From contig JARWIR010000001.1 in the NCBI GenBank assembly GCA_029959085.1, positions 23,303,730-23,367,729 of the forward strand: a stretch of 64,000 nucleotides of DNA, written 5' to 3'. Origin of the DNA: Nemophila menziesii (Eukaryota; Streptophyta; Magnoliopsida; Boraginales; Hydrophyllaceae). Every line of letters begins with the position of its first letter. Position 1 is the first letter of the stretch. Both the position numbers and the translations under genes were made by a program. The notes under the pieces are model-generated. The model was not told the DNA's origin, ran no database searches, and saw only the letters and a program-made list of their open reading frames with translations. Of this stretch, positions 1 to 11,057 are shown piece after piece.

Positions 1-188
1 TAATAATGAATTTTGTGAAGGCTAATAGATGTTTAAGTGAATGTTCAATAAAGAGTTTTTACCTTCTTTAAGAAATTTTGGGTTCAATTTATTTTGTCAA
101 CAAATTAATCTAATAAAATAATTAATTGGATATGATGTATCAAGAAATTGCATAAAGACATTAATAATCGACCATTAACTATGTTTAT

Positions 189-580
189 TGTTCTAAAAAT
201 CGGCTTAAGCTGCGCCCGCTAGAAAGTAGTGTACTTTCCAAAAATAACTCATGCAGTCTCCCGACAGTTCTAAAAGGTCTCAGACAGGATTAGACGACGC
301 CTAGGTGGACCCAGATGGCCACTTAGGCGGTACGGAGGCTAAAAACTATAAAAATCATTTTTTCACATACAAAATTGAAAAAAAACCAACTTTTAATATA
401 AAAAAATTATATAAACCTAATTTGAAAATTATATAAATTCAAAAAAATATTCAAATAAATGATTATTATTCAAAACCGCTTAGCAAGAAAACGCCTAAAC
501 TCCGCCTAGGCGCACGCCTAATCCCCTAGGCGTTCGAAGGGGGTCGACCGTCCGCCTAACACCTAGCGCCTTTCAGAACA
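189..580. repeat. Foldback element with GCCTAGGCG blocks
   Basis: The ends are inverted (TGTTCTAAAA at the left, TTTCAGAACA at the right). The inner flanks carry several CGCCTAGG/CCTAGGCG blocks at about 285-340 and 480-570, separated by an AT-rich core. It looks like a small non-autonomous DNA transposon or MITE. I could not match a target-site duplication. Confidence 0.5.
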
Positions 581-599
581 CTTTATGTTAAGTAAAAAG

Positions 600-1017
600 T
601 AATGAAATGATTAAATTCTAAATTATAAAAATTAAGGCATTTTCAATGATTATATAGAAAACCCAAAATTAGTAAAACGTTATTGTTGAGTTATGAAATT
701 TTTTCTATAATTTAAAAAGTTGACTTACGAAAAAAGACATAATTCAATTAAGAAAAAAATGAATGAAAGATGTTATTGAGTTGTGTGTGAATTTTCCTAA
801 CTCAAAAAAATTAAAATATTGTTGTTGAGTTGCTGAAAAAAAATCCATAACTCAAAAATTGAGTTACACGAAAAGTACCATAACTAATAAAACAATCAAA
901 TGCTATAATTGCATATATAAAAAAATTGAATTATATATTGTAAAAAAAATTAAAGAATATCTAAAGATGAAAAAAAGGTATAATCTAAAGAAAAAATTAA
1001 AAATAAAAGGGAAAATA
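600..1017. other. AT-rich spacer, no gene seen
   Basis: Very AT-rich DNA with a few loose repeats of a GTTGAGTTATG-like word. The small open frame at 859-1086 is of low complexity and is not supported as a gene. Confidence 0.6.
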
Positions 1018-1339
1018 CACCCGTGGGTGTCCAACGTTTCAAAATTTGACTCTTGGGTGTCTAAGATTTTAAAAGTAATAAATTAATACCCAATATTTTA
1101 AGGGTGAATTATATAAAGGGTCTTGGAGACTAACTTTCTTCTCTATAGAGTAGTTTCTAAAATGCCATTCTTCTTAGGGACCTCAATTTTGACAATAGTC
1201 TTTCCTACCCTTACTATCACTAAAAGACAAAAAAGTGTATGTCACTGTTTCCCTCTCCTCTACCTACCACTACCCACCTACCTCCAACCTCCTACCATCT
1301 ACCACCGACCTCCGACCACCGAACACCACCGACCACCAG

Positions 1340-1625
1340 TCACCGGAAAAAAATATAGAGTACTCCGAGAATTCGGTAAGTACTCTGACAATTTTGCTGA
1401 GTACTCAGGCCACCAGTCACCGGAAAAAACATAGAGTATCGGAAAAAACTGAGAGTACTCTCTAAATTTGCTGAGTACTCCGAGAATTAAAAGAATACTC
1501 CAACAATTTAAACGAATACTCTATAAAAAAAGTCGGAGTACTCTATGAAATAGAGAGAGTACTCTATGAAATAGAGAGAGTACTCTATAAAATATTAAGA
1601 GTACTCTTTGAAATTAAATAAATAC
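1340..1625. repeat. GAGTACTC minisatellite
   Basis: The palindromic octamer GAGTACTC, or its variants GAATACTC and AGTACTC, recurs roughly every 15-40 bases. Some copies are embedded in the near-perfect repeat TATGAAATAGAGAGAGTAC. It lies in the left part of the 1.0-3.0 kb TIR element. Confidence 0.75.
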
Positions 1626-2773
1626 TCTATATAAATCATGTGTATCTATTTAATAACATTTCTATTCAAAATTTAAACCATTTACAATAGATAAATAAAA
1701 AAAACTAAACTAATTACAAGGTTGACCAGATCTGAAAAAAGAAAAAAAAAACTAAACTAAAAGCTACACATTACGCGAGTAAAAAAAAAAAAAAAAAGAG
1801 TTGAACCGCTGCTGCTGCTCCGGCGAAGCCACCACCATAACACCTTCTTCACCACCGAGGTGAACCAGCGGCCATGGAAACCATTCGCTGCTTCTTCTTC
1901 AAGCTTCTCCATGTGTATCACCACCATTCGCTGCTTCAAGCTTCTCTTCGCCATGGAAGCTTACCACCACCATCAACACTATAACAGAAGCACCAACACC
2001 ACCGAGACCGCAGCTTCGCACCACCGTAGTAAACTGGAGCAGATCTGGTGGCAGCTTAACACTTGCAGCGAGATGAAGAGGAAGAACCAACACTTGCACC
2101 AACCAGCGAGATGAGTTCAGATCTGCAGCCATGGCATGTCGGAAACGCCGTTCTACTGCTTGCAAATCGGAGTGTCCAGGCCAGCTTCGAACAGATCTGG
2201 GGAGAACCGGAGCTCGCGAACCACCACCTCAGCTACCTTACATTTTTTCCGAAGCTTCTCCAGCGCGCCTGAAGCTTACTTGCAGCAAATCAGATCTGTT
2301 CGTCGGTTTTGATGTTTTGAGCTCCGGTGACGGCAGAAAACGAAGATAACTATGGTGGTTGTTGTGAGGTTGCGAGAAACTTCGTTAATGGTGTTCTCGA
2401 ACGTAGCAGGAAAACACCGCAGATATGGTGGAGGTTTATGGTGGTGGTGGCGGAGGTGGAGGTTTGGGAGATGGGGTAGGAGAGAAGATGGCTGCTCTGG
2501 TAATGAAGAAGAGGAGAGAGGTTGTTGATGGTGGTGGGCATCTCGGCGGTAGTGAGAAGAGAGAGAGGAGAGAGACTATTTTTTGTGTTTTGTTTTATAA
2601 TCCAGAAAATGATATATTAGTATATATATAAGTCTAAAAGGGTAGAAAGGTAACAGGGGTTTTGGGTTTCATGTGTTAAAAAGTTTTTGAGGTCTTTAGT
2701 ATGAAGAGGCTCAAGGCCGGGTCCCCATCTTGAATAGGGGGTATGGTCAAGACCCTAAGTGTAATTATCTCAT

Positions 2774-2958
2774 ATTTTAATTTTGTGTATTCCACTAGTA
2801 CCGAGTACCGACCATCAGTTTCTCGTTAAGTGTCACGTGTTGCCTACGTGGCGTGTGTGTGACAGGTTTTTCACTCTCCACGCAAGTGCCACGTAGGCAC
2901 CACGTGACACTTAACGGAGAAATTGACGATGGTTACTGACGGAATACACAAATTAAAA
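2774..2958. repeat. Long foldback carrying CACGTG boxes
   Basis: The left arm starts at TTTTAATTTTGTGTATTCC and the right arm ends at GGAATACACAAATTAAAA. The arms of about 85-90 bp are imperfectly complementary throughout, with a short loop near 2870-2880. Both arms contain TTAAGTGTCACGTG and CCTACGTGGC or their complements, so the element brings several ACGT-core G-box-like sites. It sits inside the right arm of the larger TIR element and is probably a MITE nested there. Confidence 0.65.
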
Positions 2959-3049
2959 CCTTGGGTACTGATTTATTACTTTCAAAACTTTGAGCACCTA
3001 TAAGTTGAAAATCAAAAATATGACACCTATAAAGATATCTTAAACGTTT

Positions 3050-3467
3050 TACAAGAATATTATTAAATAAAAAGTATGATAGATTAAATAGTTAGGATAC
3101 ATAAATCATGAAAAAAAATTATTTTTTACTTGAGTAATTAAAAAAATACCCATTACGCAGATTGTTCTTCAAGTTGTTAAATATATTATTATCTTACTAG
3201 ATTAGTTTATTTTTATATCGTATTTATTTTCTAATTATTTTAGTCTTACCTTTCTTGTTTTTAAAGCAATTAGACTTATATATATGATCTCATTCTATTG
3301 TGTTAAACATAGCAACTTATATTCACAATGTAATCTTTACAATATTTTGTGTACTCTAGCATTTATGGCTTTAATATTATCAATATATTATTTTCTTTTT
3401 CTTATTTTTTCTCTTCCACTTATTTAAATATCTCACACAATTAAAATATAAAACACATACAAATATG

Positions 3468-3508
<41 letters not shown>

Positions 3509-4261
3509 GATGCATACTTATTCTTTGTTATTTTACAAACAATAAAAAAAGCTAAAAAAAATACAAACATACCACACAAAATGAAGAATATATTAAGTTA
3601 TGAGAATTTTTCATAACTAATATTATTCAAAAAGAAGAAAAATATTTATTCACACGACAATGATCAACATAAAGATCAAAGTATGTATTAAAGAAACTAA
3701 AGGTAAATTATACACGAAATCAAAATAACAATGGAGACTTACATATGGATCAATAGATTGAAACTAATAATACATTTGAATCTTAAAATTTAAATTTGTT
3801 TGTAAATTGTGATATTGAAATATAAAGACGCATAAAGTTTGTTCATAAGATTTTTGAATCGTGAAAATATAGAGAGAATGATTTGAGTAATAACATCGTA
3901 AAGAAAATAGGACAATAAAGAAAAAAGTGAAAAATATGGTGTCTTTTACGAAAGAGTAAAAGGTGGTTGTGGTGATAGGGAATAAAATAAAAAAAATGAA
4001 AGGTTATTGGTCATTACCTAGATTTTGTAACTAATGTTTTTTCCTATGAAATATCGAGTAAAATCTCATTACATCTAGGCATCACAACCCCCCAGATCAA
4101 ACCATGGTTTTTTTATTGAAGGGAAAGGCAAGAGGTTTCAAGGACAAGATCCCGAAAAAAATAACTCCAAGTTAATTCAGTATTGGTCCTCGTATGATGC
4201 AAAATTTGTTATATGTCTCGTTAAATATTTTTTTTGGAGTTAATTACAATTTAGATTCATT
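3050..4261. other. AT-rich spacer with a TA microsatellite
   Basis: No coding potential or recognisable element. The only distinct object is a pure (TA)n run at about 3469-3505. Confidence 0.6.
3469..3505. repeat. (TA)n microsatellite
   Basis: An uninterrupted TA dinucleotide run of about 37 bases. Confidence 0.95.
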
Positions 4262-4480
4262 CACTACTAGAGCAATGTCTTTTAGCGACTATTTTTCTAG
4301 TCATTAAAGGACCATGATGCTGTCGCTAAAGACCCTCTTTAGTGAAACTAATTAGTCGCTAATAAGTTGTCGTCATAAGTTCATCGTTAAAGCACCATAT
4401 GACAACCTATGTTTAAATTTTGGTCGAGAAAAACCATTTGTTTTTTGATACCACGTATTTTTTTAGCAACAATAGGCAGT
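4262..4480. mobile_element. CACTA-type terminus and subterminal repeats
   Basis: It begins CACTACTAGAGC, like En/Spm (CACTA) terminal repeats. Scattered TTAGCGAC, GTCGCTAA and TCGTCATAAG words in both orientations follow, which are typical CACTA subterminal repeats. It stops abruptly where gag-derived sequence begins near 4480, so only one end is present. Confidence 0.6.
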
Positions 4481-4958
4481 ACTTTTAGCATCCCAACGAT
4501 GCCCAACTAACCCACAATTTGAACATCCATACTCAACATTTACATTCATTGGCGCAAGAGTACTCGCCATACCTAAAGAACCTGAAAATATACTAAAACA
4601 AAACAAGTATATTATTGAAAACAAATAAATCTACAAAACCTTGATTAAACAATTAAGGGAGTCTTACAACTTGTTGATCCTCTCTTCATGATCTCTCATG
4701 CTCTTCTTTGTCATTTTTGTGAATGGTTTGTCGTAGTTCATCAAGGGAGTTTTGTAAGTGGCCATACGCAGGCTGTGGTGAAGCTTGAACTTGATAGCTT
4801 GGACCTTCTTGATAGAAATTTTGACATCTTGGTATAACTTCACACTCCTCCCAACGATGCCCAACTAACCCACAACTCGAACAACCATACTCATCATTCA
4901 TAATCACTGGAGCAAGAGAAGTCACTATACCTAAAGAAGCTGATAAGAGACTAAACAA
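4480..4958 (-). pseudogene. Athila-like Gag fragment with CCHC knuckle, partly duplicated
   Basis: The minus strand encodes a short frame (4958 to 4686) containing YGCSSCGLVGHRWEEC, a C-x2-C-x4-H-x4-C nucleocapsid knuckle. The same motif style appears in the Gag at 12.3-12.6 kb (YGCSSCGVNNHIWEGC). The knuckle-coding stretch is present twice in direct orientation, at about 4495-4570 and 4850-4930, the outer copy degraded. The fragment lies only about 60 bases from a primer-binding site and LTR. The N-terminal two thirds of Gag must therefore have been deleted, and what remains is not functional. Confidence 0.65.
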
Positions 4959-5020
4959 AACAAGTGTAAAATTGAAACTACTAAACTAAATTAAGCACAA
5001 AATAAAATAACTTTAAAATT

Positions 5021-5036
5021 CTTGGCAACGACGCCA
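5021..5036 (-). other. Primer-binding site, tRNA-Asp type
   Basis: The minus strand reads TGGCGTCGTTGCCAAG, close to the TGGCGCCGTTGCCGGGGA site used by Athila/Tat retrotransposons (complement of tRNA-Asp). It lies 6 bases inside the LTR edge at 5043, so the element it served extends to the left on the minus strand. Confidence 0.75.
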
Positions 5037-5042
5037 AAAACT

Positions 5043-5990
5043 TGGTGGGCCCTGTTGTGTGATGAAATAATGAATGTATAAAGTTCACGCGCCTCAGAAA
5101 CCATGATTAAATCTGCGCAAGTGTACGGATTGTTACTAGTGATAAGTAAGTAAAATTGTGTTCGTTCTCAGGGATTTGAGTAGTTATTGCACTCATGTTT
5201 AATATTAGAGTAGATGGTTTTAAATGTTTCGATTAACAAGATGAGCAAGATAAGATGAATTTTTTATTTCTAATTAAAAATAATAACTATACAAATAAGA
5301 TAAAAGCTAAGCAAATGCAAATATGAACCTATCCTTTTAAATTAACGTTTCTAAGAATAAGGGTGAATGGGTAATTTCACATTAGTCGGGATTCAACTAT
5401 CCTTCTAACTCATGTTTGTAGCTTAGAATGCAACCTTTCACCATTCGAGATCTCTCTCAGTGACCCTAGAAATTTTTTTCGGCCACTTGGGCGAGTCAAA
5501 AGTGACCCAAAACGTTTTCCAAGCAATTTGGAATTTTTTGAGCCATTGTAGAAGCAATATCGTAACTTTGTCGTCTTAACTCCAAATTGTGAACCGTCTC
5601 CTCCAAATTCGAACGAATATATTGATTTCTAGGGGTTTTCTATAATTGATCACCGAATGCATGTGATGTCTCAAGTTGATTTCAAATTTTTTTGGTAAAT
5701 TCACTCGACCTTCTATAGTGGATTTTTTAATCTTTCACGTCTTGACTTGGGGTTGAATTTGACTTTTTGACTTTTTAGCACCATCTTGTAGTATCATATC
5801 ATCCTCTTACCTAGGAGCTACATACTTAACACACAATTAACTCAAGAAACTTTAAAATACCATATAGTCAAAATAAACTAGCAAATCAGATAATGTCAAA
5901 TACTAGAGATAAGCCTCACAAATGAGTCCAATAACCCCCTAAAATGATGTCTCGTGACATTGTGAATCTAGCACAAAACACAAGACATCA
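5043..5990 (-). mobile_element. Athila-like LTR, about 0.95 kb
   Basis: The plus strand starts TGGTGGGCCC and ends AAGACATCA. It shares landmarks with the other LTRs here: TGTGTGATGA near the left end, a GTTCGTTCTCAGGGA block, and the terminal pair GATGTCTC...GACATCA. A primer site abuts its left edge and a polypurine tract its right edge. It therefore serves at once as 5' LTR of a leftward remnant and 3' LTR of the block on its right. At 948 bp it is shorter than the 1.54-1.56 kb LTRs nearby, so internal deletion is likely. Confidence 0.7.
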
Positions 5991-7373
5991 AGAATCCAAA
6001 CTCAAAGTTTTGTCATCCTGACAAAATAAGAACAAAACAAGGGTCCTACGTCCCATCCATGGAGGTAGAAAACAAACCATTATCCCTAGCAATACATAAC
6101 AACACTCATGAAGTAATGCCTAAATTTTAAATATTAAATTATTTTCACAATACAAGAAGGAATGGTTTTTCTCTTAGTTTAAGATGGTGGCTATAGGTTG
6201 TTCCTCGATCCTCCAATTGTTACTTAACCAAAGAAATAGGACTCTTGAGGTATTTCAATTTTAGCATAGAATATTTGGATAGTCTGATGTGAGCTTTAGG
6301 ATCTCTCCTCACTAGTCATCAATGAATCACCCTATATCTTGAGTTTAAACTCATAGACGTGCTCACTCCACCTACTTGATGCACTACAAAACCATCCCCA
6401 AAATTACCAAACCAATTCAAGGTGATTATCATATTTTTTCCTTTGACGTTTCTTTCATTTTCATTTTTTTCTCATTTCATTTGTAATTTGAACATGAAAC
6501 TCGTTTTGATGTGAGAATACATATCGACGTATAATCGTTGTATATCTACTTTTTTCTCTAAAGTTTTAGAATCCGGTAAAGGATAACAATAACGCGCATC
6601 ATCAACTAGCACATTACAAGCTCAACCCATCCATAGTATATCCCATAACTGAACACCCACCACCTAAAACTCAAGATCAAATGACGACTAGTATTAAGGC
6701 ATGACAATTAGAGTGAAGGTCATATGGATAAGTACTAAAACCAAAGGGTTATAGGATTATAACGCGGCTAACAAAAAAGGCTAAAAGCTAGAAGGGGCTA
6801 AATATTAATCAAAAATTTGTAAGAAACCAAAAGGCAACAAGTGGCTTTCAAATGAACACCTCAATCATTTTCCTAACTATGTGGTTTTGTTACCTTTTCA
6901 CCTTTAGTTCGTAGGTTAAATAGATTTTTAACTAGGTCAGATCTCACGTTCAACACACCACTCATTGTCACTTCATTCAAACTTACTTTACGTATTGCTT
7001 ACTAATATTTTCTCTATATTATTTTATGTTTTTATGCAAGTACTTTAAGCACATTATGAATTGTTCAAAAGCATACTTACGTTCTAAATAACTTGTTAAA
7101 ACTAAGTACACTTTTTGGGGGACATTCTTTAACTTCTTAACCTATTCCTTAAACTAATTTTTATTTGATTTTTTGATTTTTCTGTATTTTTTTTTCTAAA
7201 GAAGTACGACTAAGAAAACATTAAACACATCAAAAGGTATGATCACATTAAGTACTCAACTTCCAACTCAAAACCAAGTCACCTCCCTACATCTCAAAAA
7301 GACTCAAAAGACAATAAAATTAGAAGTGTAATATTACTAAATAGATCATATGCACAACTAAAGATGATAAAGG
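5991..7373 (-). other. 3' non-coding region of an Athila-like element, with polypurine tract
   Basis: On the minus strand the sequence runs from the second-domain remnant to the polypurine tract at the LTR edge (TTTGAGTTTGGATTCT). It is collinear with 9620-11057 and 31314-32903. Shared landmarks are the phrase GGTGGCTATAGGTTGTTCC, GTGAGCTTT followed by CTCTCTCCTCACT, and an ACTCAAG-containing purine tract near 6665. A hairpin at 6008-6026 lies next to the polypurine tract. Confidence 0.6.
6008..6026 (-). other. Hairpin beside the polypurine tract, copy 1
   Basis: The plus strand reads TTTTGTCATCCTGACAAAA: an 8-bp perfect stem with a 3-nt loop TCC (GGA in the element's RNA sense). Homologous positions in two other copies keep the pairing with different bases (9637-9655 and 31330-31348). 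Confidence 0.75.
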
Positions 7374-7913
7374 TTAAGGGAACATGTCTCGACAGGCGCT
7401 AGGGCTATCAATATTGCGGTCATGTTGGTGCCTCAGTCCCTTCGCAAGTATTACTAGAATGCAATCTAGATTGGTTTCCATTCTCTCTTGGGTCTCAATG
7501 ATATCAACATGTGTTTCCTCTATGTTATCTAACCGATCACACGCTGTATTTTTCCAAGTAGGAATGTGACATGATTTCGTTGTAGTCTCCTCATCTTGAG
7601 TAGTCGGTGAAGAGCTTCTAGCACGAGGGAGTGACACTTTCGTTATTTTCTTTTCTGTTATGGACGACAAATTTCTATTAGCGGTATTCATTCTCGGTAG
7701 AGGAGGCACATGAGGTATTCATTTTGTTTTGATACTACAGTAGTATGCTCTTGAGATGCCCCTGGTAACTCTTTCGCTCTCATCCAATTGTCCTTCAGCT
7801 TCTTTTTTGCATAAGTTAATGCATCGGTTTGCCTCATCATCGTGACTGTTTGGATAACCTTGCATTATGGAAATGAATCGACAGGAAATATATTGAACAC
7901 GGACTACCCCCAA
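7374..7913 (-). pseudogene. Remnant of the C-terminal part of the Athila-like second domain
   Basis: Two short minus-strand frames (7913-7719 and 7709-7374) lie in the position held by the second-domain protein at 11.06-12.2 kb and 32.9-33.6 kb. The second ends in a heptad-like stretch (LDNIEETHVDIIETQERMET) comparable to the coiled-coil tails of those copies. Similarity of sequence is weak, and the assignment rests largely on collinearity. Confidence 0.4.
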
Positions 7914-8061
7914 CTCAATGATCGCCTACTTCACAAACTTTCCCACAACTAATTACTTGCACGAGAGTGAAATAATTTGATGCAATGGAGGTTTCCTTTG
8001 CAAGTTCCAAACTTCAAAACTTAAAAAACTCTTGATTTCAAAAAATTTGGTTTTGAAAATT

Positions 8062-9619
8062 GGTGTCTCCTGGTGTGTGATAAAATCACCACCCTTAAGA
8101 GAGGGACACTACCCGCAGGTGTACGGGTCACTTCCAAGTAATGTGTAAATAATAATACGGATGTCGTTCTCAGGGACGACTAGTTATGATACTAGTATTA
8201 ACCGGGATAGTAGAATTAATTGTTTGAAACATAAAAGTAAATAAATAGGTTTTTGTTTGGTTTTGTCAAAGGACTAAAGATGCAAAAAAATGGAGTACTA
8301 AAATGGTTTACTGAAATAAAATAATGCAAGTAAATAAGATTGGACGTAAGAAAGAGAGACGTATTTGAATCTCGCAAGGGAATCCACTTAAGTTAAAATA
8401 ATTTATGTTTCGTTTAAAATAGAGTCGGTATTTAAATATTAAACGAGACTATAATATCTCCTAGCCCCCTGTAGGGTGGACCTAGGAGCTATCCTACGGT
8501 AAGACAAGCCCCTATAAGGTAGCAAGTTTAGTTACGGATGCGAAGCATTTTTTACCTTTTTGGCTATGTGATTAGTTAAGCCTATCAGTCAATAAAGGAC
8601 ATAACACGGATATTATCTATATTTAAAATCGAATCCCCTCGTCGGATGATCACTTCGCCATTAAAGTGAATAACCCAATTACTAAAACCTATTTAAATTG
8701 GTCAGAATAAAAATAGTAAACAAGAATAAAGTAATACCCAATATAAAATACTTAACTCAGATTAAATCGTAAAATCCCAAATTCAAAAACAGAAATTAAT
8801 TAAATAGGGCTTCAACCAATTTATTGCGATTCTCAAGTATTAAAGAATTCAGCTCATGTTTGAATTAAAAACTGAAATAAGACATTATCCTAAATTACAT
8901 AAATAAAATATGAAACCTAATTGAAGTTTTGATTGAGTTGTTGATATAGGAATGAGAATTCTCCAGCTCTAGCTTCCTCTTCTGCCTTCTTGCTCTGACT
9001 TGGACTTTTAAAATTAAGTATAGAATAAATTTTGCGTAAATAAGAGGTCGAAAGGTCTATTTATAAGAGAGAATTAGGATTGTGCTTTTTACTTAAGAAT
9101 AATAACTTAAATAATAAAAATCCCAAATCCATCTTCAAACATGTTGTAACTGCTGTATAGTTGTTGGTAAAACGGCCACAACATTTGCGTCTCATATCCA
9201 AATCACCTGATTCCAGGCCTCAAAGCTTCCTAACTCATAGTCGCAACTTTCTCTTTCAGATTTTCACGCCTGAACCAATGCGTTAGTGGCTCGAAAACAA
9301 CAATTAGTGACAGTTTTCTAGATTTCCCCCTCTATTAGTCAACTCTTCAAATAATCTTTCCTTGCTTTTGAACCCTCCGCTTGAGCTAAGACTTTCATTC
9401 TCACTTCTACTCCTTGTCTTATTGCTCCATAAAATCCATGGACCTAATAACTTTGCACTAAAAACAAATTAACGAACAACAACTCTAAAATGAAATTTTA
9501 TAATTCCAAGGGAGAGGCAATATAACGAAATACGCATAAAAGTCTATCAAATAAGTCTAATATTCACCTAAAATGATGTCTCCTACGGGCTAACATTTAG
9601 AGCAAAACGGGAGACATCA
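8062..9619 (-). mobile_element. Athila-like LTR, 1.56 kb
   Basis: It starts TGGTGTCTCC and ends GGGAGACATCA on the plus strand, so in the element's own sense it runs TGATGTCTC...ACACCA. A polypurine tract (GAGTTTGGGGTCT in minus sense) and a hairpin immediately follow its right edge, making it the 3' LTR of the element at 9620-13692. No primer site is seen left of 8062. Confidence 0.75.
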
Positions 9620-9636
9620 AGACCCCAAACTCAAAC

Positions 9637-9655
9637 CTTTGTCGTCCTGACAAAG
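9637..9655 (-). other. Hairpin beside the polypurine tract, copy 2
   Basis: The plus strand reads CTTTGTCGTCCTGACAAAG. Seven Watson-Crick pairs plus a G.T closing pair (A-C in the element's RNA sense) flank the same TCC loop as copies 1 and 3. The stem differs from the others but still pairs. Confidence 0.75.
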
Positions 9656-10969
9656 TAAAATACAAACAAAGGTCTTAGGTGAACGCGAAAAAATGCAGAA
9701 TCTCGTGAATAATACCCAAATGACAACTTAAAACAAATCTCATATAGTATGACTTAGGAATTAATATACACATACACCTATTATGCAAAATCAAACAAAA
9801 ATAATATCAATCCAAAATTAAATTCACAATGTTAGAAGGTTACACTTGTACTTATCTCAATATGGTGGCTATAGGGTGTTCCTCGATCCTTACTTGCTTT
9901 GAACGCTCCACTTAGCTTACTCCCTATTAGCTGAATCATAAATTCACTATGTATCGAGGAATCACGAGGATTTTATGGTTTTAGCATAGTCTTAGGGACG
10001 GTGTGGTATGTATATTTGGTAAATTTGAAGTGAGCTTTTGGCTCTCTCCTCACTTACCATCAACATTTGTCCAAGAGCTTGAGTTTACACTCGAATATGT
10101 TCTCACTCAACCCATTTGACACACTAATTTAGCGTCCCCAAATTCACCCAATAAGCACTAAAGATGATTTCTAAAAATCCACTTTGCCGGTTACTTCATT
10201 TTTTTCAGACAGTCGTTAACTGGATTCCCGGTTAGTGATGATCGGGTTCCCGGTTGTCTTTTGCTTTGACAACTTTTATCACTTTTTCTCTTTCTTTTTT
10301 CAAAGACCCCGACAAAGGGTTACAATTAATATTTCATCACAATTGTGCATAAATACTAACAAATAAACTTCCCTCCCAATGTAATTTCCCAATAATGAAA
10401 CCCACCACCCCAAACTCAAGCTCAAGACAAGAAGTCTCAGGATCGTGATTCAAGTACGGGTCATATGGAAATGCCTAATAAACTAAGGGGATATGGGCTT
10501 ATATCGTGGCGACAAAAGAAAGGCTTAAAGGCTAGAAATGGGGCTAAGAAGGATATAATTAATCACGGGATAGAAAGCTAAAAAGTTTCAAATGGCTATC
10601 AAAGAACTGCCTCTATCATTTTCCTAGTTACATAGCTTGCCTCTAGTTCACACCTAAGTGGGCTCTCTACTTATTTAGATCTCACGTTCTACAAACCACT
10701 CAATTTCATTAAGTACGATTTTACTTCTTTTGCATTGTTCATTAATTTTTCTGATCAATTTAATGTTTGCATGAAATTAAATTGAGTTTTACATTAACTC
10801 CTAAATTCTACTTTTTTCTATCATAAATTCATAAAACCTTTTGCTTAATGTGGACATTTAAAATACTCTACAGTCAAACGCAGTCCTCAATTAATTTTAT
10901 ATAAAGCAGTAAAATACATAACATATAAAATTGGGATGAGGCAACGAACCCCACCCCAAACTCAAAAAG

Positions 10970-10989
10970 GAGTCGTGTCCTCACGACTC
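10970..10989 (-). other. Second hairpin, downstream of the second-domain stop codon
   Basis: GAGTCGTG, loop TCCT, CACGACTC: an 8-bp perfect stem lying just after an ACCCCAAACTCAAA tract. The homologous hairpin at 32799-32818 has the same stem and loop TCCC, also just after a CCCCCAACTCAAA tract. Confidence 0.75.
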
Positions 10990-11057
10990 GAAAAGACTCA
11001 ATAAATAAAATAAAATAATGTACACTAATAATGAGAAAAGGGAGAAGGAAACGTATC

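Larger units (their letters stand above)
1018..3045. mobile_element. Non-autonomous TIR element, MULE-like
   Basis: Two pairs of inverted arms bound this block. Positions 1052-1093 pair with 2961-3002 (core TTGGGTNNTNATTTATTACTTT on the right-hand copy), and 1091-1126 pair with 2746-2780 (core TCAAGACCCT). The interior is more GC-rich than its surroundings and holds the GAGTACTC minisatellite, a CCACCA/GGTGGT-rich stretch and several overlapping short frames, but no recognisable protein. The right arm is interrupted by a separate foldback (2774-2958). The TIR style resembles MULE termini. No target duplication was confirmed. Confidence 0.45.
9620..11057 (-). other. 3' non-coding region of Athila-like element B
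   Basis: Collinear with the 3' regions at 5991 and 31314. It holds the LTR-adjacent polypurine tract and hairpin (9637-9655), a middle purine tract near 10405 (CCCCAAACTCAAG on the plus strand), and a further tract near 10955 followed by a strong hairpin (10970-10989) about 70 bases past the stop codon of the upstream frame. No protein is encoded. Confidence 0.65.

Noticed and set aside
1757..2631. Several overlapping 60-90 residue frames on both strands
   Set aside because: They follow CCACCA/GGTGGT simple sequence and overlap in many frames; none shows a domain, splice signals or a neighbour.
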